A stretch of DNA of 64,000 nucleotides, taken from assembly GCF_029201565.1 (NCBI RefSeq), contig NZ_CP104002.1, forward strand, positions 496,001 to 560,000, written 5' to 3'. The notes beneath the pieces were generated by a model, which searched no databases, was not told the DNA's origin, and was given only the letters and a program-made list of their open reading frames with translations. Position 1 is the stretch's first letter, and every line of letters begins with the position of its first letter. This DNA is from Devosia sp. SD17-2 (GTDB lineage Bacteria; Pseudomonadota; Alphaproteobacteria; Rhizobiales; Devosiaceae). The position numbers and the translations under genes are program-made. This document shows, piece after piece, positions 8,291 to 16,983 of the stretch.

Positions 8291-9139
8291 CTAAAACCCC
8301 AGCTGCCGCCGAACGTCTTGCGCCGTCACGCCCTGGGCGCGCAGATCGGCGAGGGTTTGGGAGTCTTTTGATTTGCTCAGCTTCTGGCCGCTGTCGTCGA
8401 GAAGCAGGCGGTGGAAGTGATAATAGGGCGTGGGCACGCCGAGCAGCATCTGCAGAAGCACATGAATGTCGGTGGCGGCCTCCATGTCGCGGCCGCGGGT
8501 GACGTGGGTGACGCCCTGATCCGCGTCATCCACCACGACGCTCAAGTGATAGCTCGTGGGCGTATCCTTGCGCTGCAGCACCACATCGCCCCAGCGCTGC
8601 GGGCGGGCATAGCGGATTTGCGGGCGGTCCAGAATGGTCGGCCCGATCACTGAAAAAGACAGCGGGCCGGTCAGCGCCATTGCTGCTTCGACATCGAGAC
8701 GAAACTGGACGGGGTCACCGCGCTCGAGCCGTTCGATCCGTTCGGCATTGGAGAGGTGCCGACAGGTGCCTGGATAGAGTGGCGCGCCTTCCGGATCTTT
8801 TTCACTCGACTGCGCGGCAATATCGGCTCGGCTGCAAAAGCAGGGATAAAGTAGATCCATGGCGCGCAGGCGGTTGGCTGCGTCCATGTAGATGTCGAAC
8901 CGGTCGGACTGGTGCATCACCGGCTCGGGCCAGCTTAATCCCAACCAATGAAGATCCTCGAAGATCGCGGCGGTAAATTCGGGTTTACATCGGTTGGTGT
9001 CGATGTCCTCGATGCGTAAATGCGCTGTACCACCCAGGAGTTCGGCGGCGCGCCAGGTGACAAGCGCAGACAGGGCGTGGCCGAGATGCAAGCGGCCATT
9101 GGGACTGGGGGCGAAACGGAGAAGCGGCTTTTTGGACAT
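8291..9139 (-). CDS. gluQ: Glutamyl-Q tRNA(Asp) synthetase
   Basis: This 282-residue protein is a shortened class I glutamyl-tRNA synthetase that lacks the anticodon-binding domain. GluQ attaches glutamate to queuosine in tRNA(Asp). The HIGH-type motif is in FAPSPNGRLHLGHAL near the N-terminus, and the KMSKS-type motif is in GQKLSKSKDS near the C-terminus. The cysteine pattern YPCFCSR...YPGTCR is the zinc site of the family. The start MSKKPLLRFAPS at 9139 overlaps the start codon of the divergent glycosylase gene; an upstream ATG at 9157 would add six residues. Confidence 0.92.
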   Translation of the reverse strand: MSKKPLLRFAPSPNGRLHLGHALSALVTWRAAELLGGTAHLRIEDIDTNRCKPEFTAAIFEDLHWLGLSWPEPVMHQSDRFDIYMDAANRLRAMDLLYPCFCSRADIAAQSSEKDPEGAPLYPGTCRHLSNAERIERLERGDPVQFRLDVEAAMALTGPLSFSVIGPTILDRPQIRYARPQRWGDVVLQRKDTPTSYHLSVVVDDADQGVTHVTRGRDMEAATDIHVLLQMLLGVPTPYYHFHRLLLDDSGQKLSKSKDSQTLADLRAQGVTAQDVRRQLGF

Positions 9140-9815
9140 GATTTCATCCCCTAGCATTGGAGCACCTATTGCGTCACCGCGCATCGACACGGAAGACGGC
9201 GTCGCATGGCACCTCGACGCATTGGTCGGCCGGGCGCCGCACCTTATGCCGATGCGCGACAAGGTCGGAATCGTCTCGCCGCGCGTCAATCCCATCGGTT
9301 TTGCAGGGCTCGCCAAAGTGGTCTGCGGGCAGCAGCTTTCCGTGCAGAGCGCGGCGGCGATCTGGGGGCGATTCGAAAAGCTACCCGGCGCCACGGACCC
9401 AGAGGGCTATCTGGCGCTGAGCGAAGAGGAGGTCCGCGGGATCGGCTTCTCGCGTGGAAAATTCGTCACCGTGCGTGGGGTGGCGGAATCCGTCCTGGCT
9501 GGTGAGCTCGACTTCGCCCATGTCGATGCGTTGTCGGCCGAGGATGCAATCGCTGCGCTGACCGCCCTGAAGGGGATTGGGCCGTGGACGGCAGAGGTTT
9601 ATCTCCTCTTTTGCGCCGGGCATCCGGACGTGTTTCCAGCTGGGGATCTGGCGCTGCTCAAGGCGGCCCATCATGGTCTCGGGCTTGACGCGCGTCCGAC
9701 GATCAAGGAGATGATCGCGCTGGCGGCCGAATGGGCGCCGCATCGATCTGCGGCGGCGCTGTTGTTCTGGCGCTATTTTGCCGCCCTGCGCGACCGGGAA
9801 GGAATATTGCTGTGA
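9138..9815 (+). CDS. DNA-3-methyladenine glycosylase (AlkA-like)
   Basis: This 225-residue protein belongs to the helix-hairpin-helix DNA glycosylase superfamily. The hairpin is LTALKGIGPWTAEVYLLF and the catalytic aspartate follows in FPAGDLALLKA. The N-terminal GFAGLAKVVCGQQLSVQSA is typical of AlkA-type enzymes, which excise alkylated purines. The only ATG that fits is at 9138, and it shares CATG with the divergent gluQ start. The stop overlaps the GTG of the following esterase gene by four bases, so the two are probably coupled. Confidence 0.88.
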   Translation: MISSPSIGAPIASPRIDTEDGVAWHLDALVGRAPHLMPMRDKVGIVSPRVNPIGFAGLAKVVCGQQLSVQSAAAIWGRFEKLPGATDPEGYLALSEEEVRGIGFSRGKFVTVRGVAESVLAGELDFAHVDALSAEDAIAALTALKGIGPWTAEVYLLFCAGHPDVFPAGDLALLKAAHHGLGLDARPTIKEMIALAAEWAPHRSAAALLFWRYFAALRDREGILL

Positions 9816-10471
9816 CCAAGCTCTCAGGCCCCATGCTGGCACCGGCCAATGGTCAGGCACCCGATAGTGCGGTGGTGCTGCTGCATGGCTATGGCAGCGA
9901 CGGCAATGACCTGATCGGCCTCGCGCCCCATTGGCAGGACGCGCTGCCGGGCGCGATCTTTGTCTCGCCGCATGCACCCGAGCCGGCCGGAATGATCGGA
10001 GCAGGGTTTCAGTGGTTTGCTATCGATTTTGGCGGTGATCGGCTGGCCAGCCGCCAGACCGGCGTTCTCAAGGCGCGTCCGATCCTCGAGGAATTCCTCA
10101 ACGAACTCTGGACCCAGACCGGAATCGCGCCCGAACGGACGGTGCTGGTCGGTTTCAGCCAGGGCGCGATGATGGCGCTTCATGTCGGCATGGCCCTGCC
10201 GCAGCGACTGATGGGCGTCGTCGGTTTTTCCGGGGCATTTCTGGCGCCCGAAGGGTTTGCGGCCGGCGCCACCAATGGCACGCCGGTCTGCCTCGTGCAT
10301 GGCGACATGGACGACGTGGTGGAGCCTGCGCGCAGCGACGAGGCAGCTGCAGAACTGAAGGCTGCCGGTGTTGATGTGGCCTATCACGTCAGCCGTGGTG
10401 TCGGGCATGGCATTGCTCCCGATGGCCTTGGTTTTGCGACCCAATTCCTTGTCGATCAAGCCGCGAAATAG
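9812..10471 (+). CDS. Phospholipase/carboxylesterase family serine hydrolase
   Basis: This 219-residue alpha/beta hydrolase has the nucleophile motif GFSQGAMMA, the acid in HGDMDDVVEP and the histidine in GVGHGIAPDG. The oxyanion-side motif LLHGYGSDGNDL is also clear. It resembles the YpfH/carboxylesterase group that hydrolyses short esters. The GTG start at 9812 lies inside the stop of the glycosylase gene (GTGA overlap); the open frame continues upstream only as a shadow of that gene. The substrate is unknown. Confidence 0.9.
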   Translation: MTKLSGPMLAPANGQAPDSAVVLLHGYGSDGNDLIGLAPHWQDALPGAIFVSPHAPEPAGMIGAGFQWFAIDFGGDRLASRQTGVLKARPILEEFLNELWTQTGIAPERTVLVGFSQGAMMALHVGMALPQRLMGVVGFSGAFLAPEGFAAGATNGTPVCLVHGDMDDVVEPARSDEAAAELKAAGVDVAYHVSRGVGHGIAPDGLGFATQFLVDQAAK

Positions 10472-10558
10472 TTAACAAAGCCGCTTCACAGCCCTGACAC
10501 AAAGGGCGTAGTATAAGCGAGCTATGGACCTACACGCTTCCCGTTTCGGGAGACTCTC

Positions 10559-11116
10559 GTGACCATCCATGTGTCGCCTGAGGCCTGTCCCGCTCTCGTG
10601 CTGAACGCCGATTTCCGGCCTCTCAGCTATTATCCACTTTCGTTATGGTCGTGGCAGGACGCGATCAAGGCGGTGTGTCTGGAACGGGTCAATATCGTCT
10701 CGCTCTACGACACCGTGGTGCATTCCCCCAGCTTTGAAATGCGCTTGCCGAGCGTGGTGGCGCTCAAGGATTACGTGACCCCGGCAAGGCGTCCGGCCTT
10801 CACCCGGTTCAATGTTTTCCTGCGCGATCGCTTTCAGTGCCAGTATTGCGGGTCGCGGGATGATCTGACCTTCGATCACGTCATTCCGCGCTCCAAGGGT
10901 GGGCTGACGACGTGGGAGAACGTGGTGGCGGCCTGTGCCCCGTGCAATCTTCGGAAAGCGAACCGGCTGCCGCGGGAGATAAAAATGTTCCCGCACCAGA
11001 CGCCCTATGCACCGACGGTTCATGACCTGCACAACAATGGCCGGGCCTTTCCGCCCAACCACCTCCACAAAAGCTGGCTCGACTATCTTTATTGGGACAT
11101 CGAGCTCGAACCCTGA
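10559..11116 (+). CDS. HNH endonuclease family protein
   Basis: This 185-residue protein has a central HNH domain with a zinc site: FQCQYCGSRDDLTFDHVIP, then NVVAACAPCNLRK. The DH pair supplies the catalytic histidine. The N-terminal ALVLNADFRPLSYYPLSLWS and the long C-terminus are characteristic of a widely conserved, chromosomal, stand-alone HNH protein of alphaproteobacteria rather than of a mobile element. It starts with GTG at 10559. The biological substrate is unknown. Confidence 0.9.
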   Translation: MTIHVSPEACPALVLNADFRPLSYYPLSLWSWQDAIKAVCLERVNIVSLYDTVVHSPSFEMRLPSVVALKDYVTPARRPAFTRFNVFLRDRFQCQYCGSRDDLTFDHVIPRSKGGLTTWENVVAACAPCNLRKANRLPREIKMFPHQTPYAPTVHDLHNNGRAFPPNHLHKSWLDYLYWDIELEP

Positions 11117-11178
11117 CCGCTTGCTGGCGTCGTCGTTAATAACTATTATTGGCTTTGGCCAATGACAGGAGACGCGCC

Positions 11179-11442
11179 ATGGCGATCAGTGCAGATCTGG
11201 GCGAAGTGCTCGAAAAGGTCGTGACCGACCTCGTCGAGAACGGGCGCTATAATTCCAAGAGCGAAGTTTTGCGCGAGGGCGTGCGGTTGGTGCAGGAGCG
11301 GGAGGCAAGGCTGCGCGAGATGGATGCGATGATCCAGGCTGGGCTCGATGATATTGATGCTGGCAGAACGATCCCGGCGGAAGAGGTTTTTGCCGAGTTG
11401 AGACTGCTGGTCGCGGAGCTGGCGCAGAAAAAGGCGTCGTGA
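11179..11442 (+). CDS. parD: ParD-type antitoxin
   Basis: This 87-residue protein starts with a ribbon-helix-helix DNA-binding segment (ISADLGEVLEKVVTDLVENG then YNSKSEVLREGVRLVQERE), followed by an acidic tail that should wrap the toxin. ParD proteins neutralise ParE and repress their own operon. An AGGAGA ribosome binding site at 11167-11172 supports ATG 11179 over an upstream in-frame start. Its stop overlaps the parE start by one base, as is usual for toxin-antitoxin pairs. Confidence 0.9.
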   Translation: MAISADLGEVLEKVVTDLVENGRYNSKSEVLREGVRLVQEREARLREMDAMIQAGLDDIDAGRTIPAEEVFAELRLLVAELAQKKAS

Positions 11443-11732
11443 TGCGTTTGCGCTTCTCGCGTGACGCCCAGAAAGATCTGGTGGAGATTGTCCGCTATAT
11501 AGCCCGGGACAATCCGCTCCGGGCAACCAGTTTTGCCGATGAACTGGTGCTGGCGTGCCAAGAGCTCGGGGATCATCCGGAGCGGTTTCCAAGTCTTAAG
11601 CGATACGCGGCCCGCGGACTGCGCCGCAGGCCCTATGGAAACTACTCGATCATCTATGCCGTTGGGTCGGACGTTGTGTTTATCGTTCGGATCATCTCGT
11701 CGGCACGAGATCTTGACGCGCTGGTCGACTAA
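11442..11732 (+). CDS. parE: ParE/RelE-superfamily toxin
   Basis: This 96-residue protein has the ParE fold signature: FSRDAQKDLVEIVRYIARDN, then LGDHPERFPSLKRYAARGLRRRPYGNYSIIY and a C-terminal FIVRIISSARDLDAL. ParE toxins poison DNA gyrase; RelE relatives cleave mRNA. The PYGNYSIIYAV strand favours ParE. ATG 11442 is chosen, one base overlapping parD; a GTG three bases earlier is possible. The 3' end overlaps the convergent dsbB gene by four bases. All conserved segments seem intact. Confidence 0.9.
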   Translation: MRLRFSRDAQKDLVEIVRYIARDNPLRATSFADELVLACQELGDHPERFPSLKRYAARGLRRRPYGNYSIIYAVGSDVVFIVRIISSARDLDALVD

Positions 11733-12229
11733 CCCTTCCGGCGCGCCTGGAAGAGCATGGCGAAGGCGAGGAGGGCGACGATGGCGAGCGAGATCAGCGC
11801 GTTGTAGCCGGCCAGCGAAAGGCCGAGGAAGCGGAATTGAACGACGTCGCAGCCGATGACCGGGGTCATGTTGTTGAGCTGGTCGAAGCTAAAACTTTCG
11901 CCGACACCGGTGCATGCGGTTGGACCAGGCCAGAAGCCCCATTCGACGCCAGCGTGGTAGCTCCCCATATAGATGCCCCAGACGAAGATCGCCGTGACGA
12001 TGGCCATCAGCGCGAACCAGATTTTCAGGGGCAGGCGGTTCCACAGAACGAGAATGCCGAGAAGGATCGGCAGGCCGATATAATAGGCCCAGCGCTGCTC
12101 GAGGCAGAGCTCGCAGGGATAGAGGCCCCCAAAATATTGGGACGCCAGCGCGCCCAGGATGGTGGCCAGTCCGAGCAGAAATGCCAGAGCTGATGTGAGC
12201 TTATCAAGTGGGCGGGAAAGAACTGCCAT
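11729..12229 (-). CDS. dsbB: Disulfide bond formation protein B
   Basis: This 166-residue inner-membrane protein has four membrane helices. The first periplasmic loop carries the CxxC pair in YPCELCLEQRW, and the second loop carries the other redox cysteines in PTACTGVGES and VIGCDVVQF. DsbB reoxidises DsbA with quinone. The loop between the second pair is of the short alphaproteobacterial type. It overlaps the ParE toxin gene tail by four bases in convergent orientation, and no dsbA is in the window. Confidence 0.9.
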   Translation of the reverse strand: MAVLSRPLDKLTSALAFLLGLATILGALASQYFGGLYPCELCLEQRWAYYIGLPILLGILVLWNRLPLKIWFALMAIVTAIFVWGIYMGSYHAGVEWGFWPGPTACTGVGESFSFDQLNNMTPVIGCDVVQFRFLGLSLAGYNALISLAIVALLAFAMLFQARRKG

Positions 12230-12297
12230 GATCGGCCTCAGTGTGACGCTGCTTCGCCCATAGCCTTGCCAGTGGGCAAAAGCCAGACAGGAACATG

Positions 12298-12385
12298 CTC
12301 GTGATCACGCAAATGCGCGCTCGAGATCACGCAATGCGCGCTCGGTATTACTGAAACTCCCATTCTCGAGATCACTCAAATGGGG
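12298..12385. repeat. Three imperfect repeats at the DUF72 gene 3' end
   Basis: Three related units occur at 12298-12319, 12320-12340 and 12365-12385. Their shared core is CTCGNGATCACNCAAATG. The third unit includes the last codons of the DUF72 gene, whose stop is at 12372-12374. The two outer units lie beyond that stop, which suggests partial duplication of the gene end. Confidence 0.6.
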
Positions 12386-13199
12386 TGATGTCCAGCGCCT
12401 TGGCCAGAGCCATGGCGTTGTCCGGGGCGTGCAGTTTGTCTTCGTGCACGAAATAGGCGTAGCAATCCCGGCCTGCATCTCGCCAGCCTGACATGGTTTT
12501 GGCCAGATCGGCAATGTCCTCGTCTGCGTAGCCATCGGCGTCGGGGCGGGCAGGGCCCTGCAGGCGGCAATAGGCAAAATCGGCGGTCAGGTCGCGGCTT
12601 GGATGGTCGGGGGTGTCGGCAATGACGCGGGCGATGTTGTGCTGGCGCAAAAGCGCATCGACGGCGGGATCGTCAAAGCTTGGATGGCGCATTTCGATGG
12701 CGTGGCGGATAAGAGTAACGCCATTTGGCTCGAGAAAGGGTGGGGCTTTGACGCCATCGGCTTGATGCGCGAGCCGCAGATAGGCGTCGATGTCCTGCGG
12801 CAGGAGGGGGAGAAAGCTCTCGAGTCGCGGCAGGTCGAACGGGAGATTGGGAGGTAATTGCCAGATGAATGGACCGAGGCGGTTGCCGAGGGCAAGCGGG
12901 CCCGAGCCAAAAAAATTGGCCAGCGGCTGAGCGCAGTCCTTGAGGCGCTTGATATGGGTGACGAGTTGCGGTCCCTTGATCGAGAACTGGAAGCCGTCAG
13001 GGGTCTCGCCCGCCCATTTGACAAAGCTCGCCGGCTTCTGGTTGGCCCGGAACGTGGCGTTGATCTCGATGCTGGTGAGATGCCGGCTGGCATAGTGCAG
13101 CTCTTTTTTCTGCACGAGGCCCTCCGGAAAGAAGCTGCCGCGCCAGGGTTCGAAAACCCAACCGGCGGTTCCGGTGCGAATTATGCCTTTGTCAGCCAT
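12372..13199 (-). CDS. DUF72 domain-containing protein (YecE-like)
   Basis: This 275-residue protein matches the DUF72/YecE TIM-barrel-like family: an N-terminal GTAGWVFEPWRGSFFPEG, the strand SIEINATFRANQ, the FIWQLPPNLPFD segment, and AYCRLQGPARPDADGY near the C-terminus. The biochemical role is unknown. I placed the start at 13199 (MADKGIIRTGTAGW); a much longer frame exists upstream but has no family resemblance. The 3' end lies inside a small repeat cluster. The neighbouring nuclease-like gene diverges from it. Confidence 0.9.
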   Translation of the reverse strand: MADKGIIRTGTAGWVFEPWRGSFFPEGLVQKKELHYASRHLTSIEINATFRANQKPASFVKWAGETPDGFQFSIKGPQLVTHIKRLKDCAQPLANFFGSGPLALGNRLGPFIWQLPPNLPFDLPRLESFLPLLPQDIDAYLRLAHQADGVKAPPFLEPNGVTLIRHAIEMRHPSFDDPAVDALLRQHNIARVIADTPDHPSRDLTADFAYCRLQGPARPDADGYADEDIADLAKTMSGWRDAGRDCYAYFVHEDKLHAPDNAMALAKALDITPFE

Positions 13200-13346
13200 T
13201 GCGCGCTCCCATTTGTGCAAGCTTGGAGAAGGCCGCAACGCTTGGCAAGCTCTCACGGTTGTGATCGAGCGACCCATCGGCTTGGTAATCATTTTTTGCC
13301 GTATTTGGGTGCATGGTGAACAAAACCTTGCCAGGGGCAGATTCGA

Positions 13347-14156
13347 TTGCGCAGACCCGATGTCGTTTCCATTGCTGCCCTCGCCCTTGTGTCGGCTGCA
13401 TCGCAGGCTGCAATGGCCTGTGATGTGCTCGATATGCGGCCCGGTGGAACCGTTGTCGAAGTGACTGATGGCGATACGGTGGTACTCGATAGTGGCCAGC
13501 GTGTGCGGTTGATCGGGACCCAGGCGCCCAAACTGCCATTGGGACGCGAAGATTTCGAGATCTGGCCGCTGGCGCCTGAGGCTCAGAAAGTGCTGGCGGA
13601 CCTCGCCCTCAACAAGCCCGTCCGCCTTGGCTTTGGCGGTGAGGAGATCGACCGGCACGAGCGGGTGCTCGCCCATATGTTCGTAGATGATGGGTCGGAG
13701 GAAATCTGGGCGCAATTGCATATGGTCGAGAAGGGCATGGCGCGGGTTTATTCCTTTCCCGACAATCGGAAATGCCTGGATATGCTGATGGCTGCGGAGG
13801 CGCGGGCGCGCGCCGCGCGGCTTGGCATTTGGGCTGATCCCTATTACAGCGTTCGGGCGGCGGAAAAAGCAGGTGATCTGCTGACCCGCGCAGGGCATTA
13901 CGAATTGGTGGAAGGCCGGGTTCTCCTCGCCGACCGCCAAGGCAGCCGCGTCTACCTCAATTTTGGCCGCTTCTGGAAAGAGGATTGTACGGCCGTCATC
14001 GAGGCACCGGCGTTGCGGCTGTTTACGGCAGACAAGCTGGATCCATTAGCACTTGAGGGGGCGCTCGTGCGGATCCGTGGATGGGTGGACGACCGGGACG
14101 GTCCACGCATCGAAGTGACGCATCCCGAACAGATTGAGGTCTTGGCGACGCAATGA
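13347..14156 (+). CDS. Secreted staphylococcal-nuclease-like protein
   Basis: This 269-residue protein starts with TTG and has a signal peptide (VSIAALALVSAASQAAMA). A thermonuclease-like domain follows: VTDGDTVVLDSGQRVRLIG, then ERVLAHMFVDDG and ARLGIWADPYY. A C-terminal beta-rich part of about 90 residues (VEGRVLLADRQGSRVYLNFG) is typical of proteobacterial paralogues. The loop that carries the catalytic Asp and Glu in true nucleases reads TQAPKLP, so nuclease activity is doubtful. The stop overlaps the M48 gene start by four bases, so the two genes form a unit. Confidence 0.82.
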   Translation: MRRPDVVSIAALALVSAASQAAMACDVLDMRPGGTVVEVTDGDTVVLDSGQRVRLIGTQAPKLPLGREDFEIWPLAPEAQKVLADLALNKPVRLGFGGEEIDRHERVLAHMFVDDGSEEIWAQLHMVEKGMARVYSFPDNRKCLDMLMAAEARARAARLGIWADPYYSVRAAEKAGDLLTRAGHYELVEGRVLLADRQGSRVYLNFGRFWKEDCTAVIEAPALRLFTADKLDPLALEGALVRIRGWVDDRDGPRIEVTHPEQIEVLATQ

Positions 14157-15631
14157 CGGCGCTTTCCCTAAACAAGTCTCTGCGCGTCGGTATCCTGGCC
14201 GGGTCCCTCCTGGCCCTTTCGGCCTGCTCGTCCCTGACCGGCTCCAATATCAGTGTCAGCCAGACGGGCGATCGGCCTGCGCCGGCTGTCGTGCCCGCCG
14301 GCACGGAACCCGATGATGTCGTCATCGGGCGCCGCGAGCATCCGCGTATCATCGCGGCCTATGGCGGCGTCTATTCCGACCGCCAGGCCGAGATCATGGT
14401 CGCGCGCATCGTCGGCCGGCTGCTGGCTGCGTCCAACCAGCCCAATGCCCAGTTCCAGGTAACGATCCTTGATACATCCGAGGTCAATGCCTTCGCGCTG
14501 CCGGGCGGCTATATCTATGTGACGCGCGGCATCCTTGCCCTCGCCTCGGATACGAGCGAACTGGCGGCGGTTCTGGCCCACGAGATCGCCCACGTGACGC
14601 TGCGTCATGCGCGGGCGCGCACCGACAAGACGCGGACCACCCAGATCGTTGATCGGGTGATTACCGGGATTTTCGGTGGGGACGTCTCGACCGATGCTAC
14701 GGCCAACCGCACGCGCCAGTCGCTGGCAGCATTCGGGCAGAACCAGGAGCTCGAGGCGGACCAGGAAGGCATCAAGTTTGCCGGCAAGGCTGGGTATGAT
14801 CCTCAGGCCGCAGCGCGCTTCCTCGGCGTGATGAGCCGGTTCGCAGCCTTTTCGGCCGGCACCAGCGCCGGCGAGGACGGTTTCCTCTCATCCCACCCCT
14901 CGACGCCGGCCCGCATCAGCAAAGCCATGGATACGGCGCGCTCGATGTTCGGCGCTTCGCAGCTGGGTGAGACCGACAGGGATGGCTATCTGGCCGCTAT
15001 CTCGGGGCTGACCTTTGGCGACAGTCCGGCCCAGGGCTCGATCGTCGGCCAGCGCTTTATCCACCCGCGCTCGAAATTCTCCTTCACCGTGCCGCAGGGC
15101 TATGCGCTGCAATCGGCGCAGAGCGCTGTTGTGGGCGTGGCGGGGGATGGCGAGGCGGTGCGCTTCGACAGTGCCGACGTGCAGCCGAGCATGGCACTGA
15201 CGGATTATCTCAAATCCGGCTGGATTGCCGGTCTCAAGGCCGACACCGTCAAGTCGCACAACTATAATGGCATCGACATGGCGTCGGGCCTGGCGCAGAC
15301 CGACCAGTGGTTCTTCCGCGTGGCGGTAATGCGTCTCGATGGGGCGGTCTATCGCTTCATCTTTGCGGCTAAGGCCGACAGTGCGCGCTTTGCCCAGGGG
15401 GCCGAATCCACGATCCAGAGTTTCCGCCGCGCCGATGCAAGCGATCTCAACCAGATCCGCAAGCTGACGACGCGCATCATCACCGCCAAAAGTGGTGACA
15501 CTGCGGACACCCTGGCCCGGCAGATGGCCAATATCCCCGGCGGACGCGACCTCTTCTATATCCTCAATAACCTTTACCCCGGCGATCCCGTCGCCGCGGG
15601 GCAGAAGTATAAGGTTGTGGCGCTGAACTAG
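14153..15631 (+). CDS. M48-family metalloprotease lipoprotein (BepA-like)
   Basis: This 492-residue lipoprotein has a signal peptide ending in a lipobox (LLALSAC), then an M48 zinc-protease domain with HEIAH at 143-147 and the third zinc ligand in ELEADQEG. A central beta domain follows, and the C-terminus (from about residue 440, KSGDTADTLARQM to GQKYKVVALN) resembles a LysM-type fold. Such proteases act in the periplasm on outer-membrane protein assembly or quality control. ATG 14153 overlaps the upstream stop. Confidence 0.9.
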   Translation: MTALSLNKSLRVGILAGSLLALSACSSLTGSNISVSQTGDRPAPAVVPAGTEPDDVVIGRREHPRIIAAYGGVYSDRQAEIMVARIVGRLLAASNQPNAQFQVTILDTSEVNAFALPGGYIYVTRGILALASDTSELAAVLAHEIAHVTLRHARARTDKTRTTQIVDRVITGIFGGDVSTDATANRTRQSLAAFGQNQELEADQEGIKFAGKAGYDPQAAARFLGVMSRFAAFSAGTSAGEDGFLSSHPSTPARISKAMDTARSMFGASQLGETDRDGYLAAISGLTFGDSPAQGSIVGQRFIHPRSKFSFTVPQGYALQSAQSAVVGVAGDGEAVRFDSADVQPSMALTDYLKSGWIAGLKADTVKSHNYNGIDMASGLAQTDQWFFRVAVMRLDGAVYRFIFAAKADSARFAQGAESTIQSFRRADASDLNQIRKLTTRIITAKSGDTADTLARQMANIPGGRDLFYILNNLYPGDPVAAGQKYKVVALN

Positions 15632-15740
15632 GGTTTTGCGAGGTGAGAGGGCGCAGTCCCTCTTGCCGTCGGGATTGAAGGCCGGAGACGAAGGGTCTGC
15701 CGTCGTCTCCACGTGGCTTGGCTTCGGTGCTCAGTGAAGT

Positions 15741-15776
15741 GAAGGCTGGATTGCCCGGGCAAGCCAGGCAAAGACG
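15741..15776. repeat. Degenerate palindromic intergenic repeat
   Basis: The stretch containing TGGATTGCCCGGGCAAGCC resembles the palindromic intergenic repeats common in alphaproteobacterial genomes. It lies in the 155 bp between the convergent M48 and mutT genes, and nothing else is seen in that gap. Confidence 0.4.
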
Positions 15777-15786
15777 ATCGCTTGGG

Positions 15787-16206
15787 TCAGAGCAGGTCGC
15801 AGAGGGCGGCGATGAGCGGCTCATCGGCGGGGGGCATGGGGTAGTCGCGCAGGGCCTGCGGGCGGACCCATTTGAGGGCCTTGTGTTCGCTGGCGGTGGG
15901 CATGCCCTGCCAGCGGCGGCAGGCGTAGAGCGGCATCAAGAGGTGCATGTGCTCATAGGAGTGGCTGGCAAACGAAACCGGCGCCAGACAGGCTTCCTTG
16001 GTCTCGATCCCCAGCTCTTCGCGCAGTTCGCGGATGAGGGCTGCCTCCGGGGTTTCACCGGGCTCGATCTTGCCACCCGGAAACTCCCACATGCCGGCCA
16101 TGTGTTTGCCTTCCGGGCGCTGGGCAATCAGCACGCGACGATCAGCGTCCACAAGAGCACAGGCAACGACGAGCAGGATTGGCTTGTCGGTCACGATCTC
16201 ACTCAC
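15787..16206 (-). CDS. mutT: 8-oxo-dGTP diphosphatase (MutT)
   Basis: This 139-residue Nudix hydrolase has a complete Nudix box: [20 protein letters not shown] then ELGIE, with the metal-binding glutamates in place. MutT removes oxidised guanine nucleotides from the pool. The MWEFPGGK segment and the C-terminal [16 protein letters not shown] are typical of MutT rather than other Nudix enzymes. It starts with GTG at 16206, overlapping the upstream acetyltransferase stop by four bases. The argJ-GNAT-mutT order is familiar in Hyphomicrobiales. Confidence 0.92.
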   Translation of the reverse strand: MSEIVTDKPILLVVACALVDADRRVLIAQRPEGKHMAGMWEFPGGKIEPGETPEAALIRELREELGIETKEACLAPVSFASHSYEHMHLLMPLYACRRWQGMPTASEHKALKWVRPQALRDYPMPPADEPLIAALCDLL

Positions 16207-16958
16207 TTGGGCGCTCCGGGAATGCGGTAGTGATAGTCATACTTGTGAGTGTAGCCGAGGCCCGAATAGAGGCCGAGGGCGGCGGTATTGCCGGCCTCGA
16301 CATTGAGCGCGGCGAACTGGGCGCCTTCGCGCTTGGCCCAGGCAAGGCCTGAGTTCATCATCGCCTTGCCCAGTCCCTGGCGACGGCGCGTGGTGTCGGT
16401 GACCACATTGCCGGCAACAACGATGCCGTCGGCGAGGGCCATGATTGCGGTGGCGACGGCTTCGCCGTCCCGGGTGAGGACAACACCCGTGGCTGAGGTC
16501 TTGATGGCAGCGGTAAGGTTTTTCAGCCCCTCCAGCGTCGCGGCGTCGTATCCCTGCAGCTTCTGCTGGGCGCCGAGAAATTTTGGGTCGCTCAGGGGCA
16601 AGAATTCGGCATGGGGATCGGCTTCGTGATCGCCCAGCGCCATGGCGTAGACATGACTTTCACCAATCGTCTGCCAGCCGGATTCGTCAAGCGTGGCATT
16701 GAGCTCGTATGGCGCAAGCGGGGTGATGCGGAACACCGGCTTGACCTGGCGGATGATCATCCAGGTGCAGGCCGAGATCACACGCAGATCGGCGTCCTCA
16801 AAATCATCCGGGTCGAGGCACTGCACGGAATTGGCGCGCTTGGTGTAGCCGCCGGCAGCGCGACGTACCCAGGAGCCGTCCCACTTCTCTTCGATACCGG
16901 GCCAGGCCTGAAGGCTGGCCCGCTCGATGGCTTCAATATCGGGAAGGGAGGTGGACAT
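16203..16958 (-). CDS. GNAT-family N-acetyltransferase
   Basis: This 251-residue protein has a C-terminal GNAT domain (about residues 130-245) with the acetyl-CoA loop [12 protein letters not shown] and the strand [20 protein letters not shown]. The N-terminal 120 residues form a family-specific extension ([20 protein letters not shown]) found in a conserved protein next to argJ and mutT. The start at 16958 ([12 protein letters not shown]) is preferred because the open frame further upstream crosses a repeat and then overlaps argJ. The substrate is unknown. Confidence 0.85.
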   Translation of the reverse strand: MSTSLPDIEAIERASLQAWPGIEEKWDGSWVRRAAGGYTKRANSVQCLDPDDFEDADLRVISACTWMIIRQVKPVFRITPLAPYELNATLDESGWQTIGESHVYAMALGDHEADPHAEFLPLSDPKFLGAQQKLQGYDAATLEGLKNLTAAIKTSATGVVLTRDGEAVATAIMALADGIVVAGNVVTDTTRRRQGLGKAMMNSGLAWAKREGAQFAALNVEAGNTAALGLYSGLGYTHKYDYHYRIPGAPK

Positions 16959-16983
16959 AGTGTCTTCCGGCTTTCTGAGACAT

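Noticed and set aside
12372..13940. 522-residue version of the DUF72 protein
   Set aside because: The first 247 residues read through the divergent nuclease-like gene and resemble no family; the DUF72 domain starts at 13199.
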